Below are positions 6,002 through 6,565 of a DNA stretch of 6,565 nucleotides, one piece after another (the first letter of the stretch is position 1; each line of letters opens with the position of its first letter). Under the pieces are notes generated by a model. It worked only from the letters and a program-made list of their open reading frames with translations, did not search any database and had not been told where the DNA came from. The position numbers and the translations under genes were made by a program. The DNA is taken from assembly GCA_009926645.1 (NCBI GenBank), contig RFOO01000062.1, positions 1 to 6,565 on the forward strand. The letters are read 5' to 3'. The DNA is from a bacterium. GTDB lineage: Bacteria > Verrucomicrobiota > Verrucomicrobiia > Opitutales > UBA953.

Positions 6002-6565
6002 AGAACTGAACGATGAGGCCGCCAAGCCTCTAATTGTGATAGCATGATGGCCGAGCCAGCTAAGCACGCTGCTTCAACGCGCAGAATTCGATCACCCAAG
6101 TGATAAAAGCGAAAATTTTTCTCTCGTAAAAGTCGTCGCTCCTGAGTGGTCCATCCTCGCTCGCATCCAATCGCCAACACGCCCTGTTTCTCTTCGCCCG
6201 TTTTAGATTTTAATACCTCGGTGGCTTCATACGGATCAAGGGCAACGTGCCAACTTTGCGCAGAGAGGTTGGTTAGCGCTTCAGTCAATGAAGGGTAGAC
6301 TTCCACGTCTGGAAGTCTTGTTGAATAAGCCTGCTCTGCTCCTTTTAGTAAAAATTCTTCCCAAGCTTTATTTTTCCAAAGCGTGCTTTGAGCATAACTG
6401 GGGTCACTTTTTTCTGAGGAGAAAAAAACGACTCGGTTTATTCCGAGACATGCACTTTCATACAGAATTTTTTTCGCCGTAGCGGGTCGAGGTAAACCAA
6501 CAAGAAGATCAAACGGTAGTCGTGGTTGAATTTCTTTTTCTCGTTTAAGATCAAATTTAAATCGC
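5998..6565 (-). CDS. rsmE: RsmE-like 16S rRNA (uracil1498-N3)-methyltransferase, 5'-truncated by window
   Basis: The frame runs from the window edge to TAG at 5998-6000 with no stop, giving 188 codons. RsmE proteins are about 230-250 residues, so roughly 50 N-terminal residues of the PUA-like RNA-binding domain are missing. The GTG at 6304-6306 is internal: upstream codons encode LLVGLPRPATAKKILYESA, then LGINRVVFFSSEKS, then WEEFLLKGAEQAYSTRLPDV, matching the RsmE pattern of a KATELGV helix, T-x-RS and the AAEQ-x4-R-x-P block. The SPOUT knot follows as LAIGCERGWTTQERRLL and FYHLGDRILRVEAACL. The latter equals LG-x-RILR-x-ETA, with Val-Glu-Ala-Ala in place of Thr-Glu-Thr-Ala. The family methylates N3 of U1498 in 16S rRNA using S-adenosylmethionine. 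The usual GPEGG loop reads GCERG here, a substitution at the cofactor knot. It converges on rsmD with a 4-base overlap. Confidence 0.88.
   Translation of the reverse strand, partial: RFKFDLKREKEIQPRLPFDLLVGLPRPATAKKILYESACLGINRVVFFSSEKSDPSYAQSTLWKNKAWEEFLLKGAEQAYSTRLPDVEVYPSLTEALTNLSAQSWHVALDPYEATEVLKSKTGEEKQGVLAIGCERGWTTQERRLLREKNFRFYHLGDRILRVEAACLAGSAIMLSQLEAWRPHRSVL

Noticed and set aside
6304..6306. GTG as the start of a 102-residue protein on the minus strand
   Set aside because: The same frame continues without a stop to the window edge and encodes the central RsmE domain, so the short protein is only the C-terminal part.
6288..6482. A 64-residue plus-strand frame near the window end
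   Set aside because: It is antisense to the conserved RsmE coding sequence and shows no family features.

Overview
The window looks like chromosomal core and housekeeping DNA from a Gram-negative bacterium of moderate GC. My best guess is Verrucomicrobiota (Opitutia-like), with Bacteroidota as the main alternative. The guess rests on three protein features: the long (637 aa) amidophosphoribosyltransferase form that I associate with these groups, a formamidopyrimidine-DNA glycosylase starting MPELAEVEFF with a decayed zinc finger, and a DUF1343/NamZ protein. Shine-Dalgarno sequences are patchy, which fits either group. The taxonomic call is inference from remembered family features, not from a search. 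I see no mobile element, CRISPR array, tRNA or rRNA.

Layout. (1) Bases 1-954, plus strand: the 3' part of a NamZ/DUF1343 gene, cut by the window start. (2) Bases 955-4501, minus strand: a compact three-gene set read in the order NUDIX hydrolase (3980-4501), a 350-residue protein of unknown function with protein-kinase-like motifs (2924-3976), and a long PurF-type glutamine PRPP amidotransferase (955-2868). The first two genes are 3 bases apart and the third follows after 55 bases, so co-transcription is likely. The purF and namZ stop codons abut with no base between them. (3) Bases 4502-4594: a 93-base divergent intergenic region. (4) Bases 4595-6001, plus strand: an Fpg/MutM-like DNA glycosylase, then an RsmD-like 16S rRNA guanine methyltransferase 30 bases downstream. 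(5) Bases 5998-6565, minus strand: the 3' part of an RsmE-like 16S rRNA uridine methyltransferase, overlapping the end of rsmD by 4 bases. Its reading frame stays open to the window edge.

Functional reading. The right half concerns nucleic-acid upkeep: oxidised-base excision plus two 16S rRNA base methylations. The left-centre minus-strand set joins PRPP/glutamine chemistry (PurF), a nucleotide-type pyrophosphohydrolase (NUDIX) and an uncharacterised kinase-like protein. If anything here is undescribed, that trio is the best candidate, chiefly the kinase-like protein and whether the long PurF really makes phosphoribosylamine for purines. The other points of note are lost or altered family motifs: three of four zinc cysteines replaced in the Fpg protein, the GPEGG loop changed to GCERG in RsmE, the SEGRGT-type motif missing from NamZ, and no cluster-type cysteines in PurF. 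The window is densely coding, with no gene-free stretch over 100 bases.
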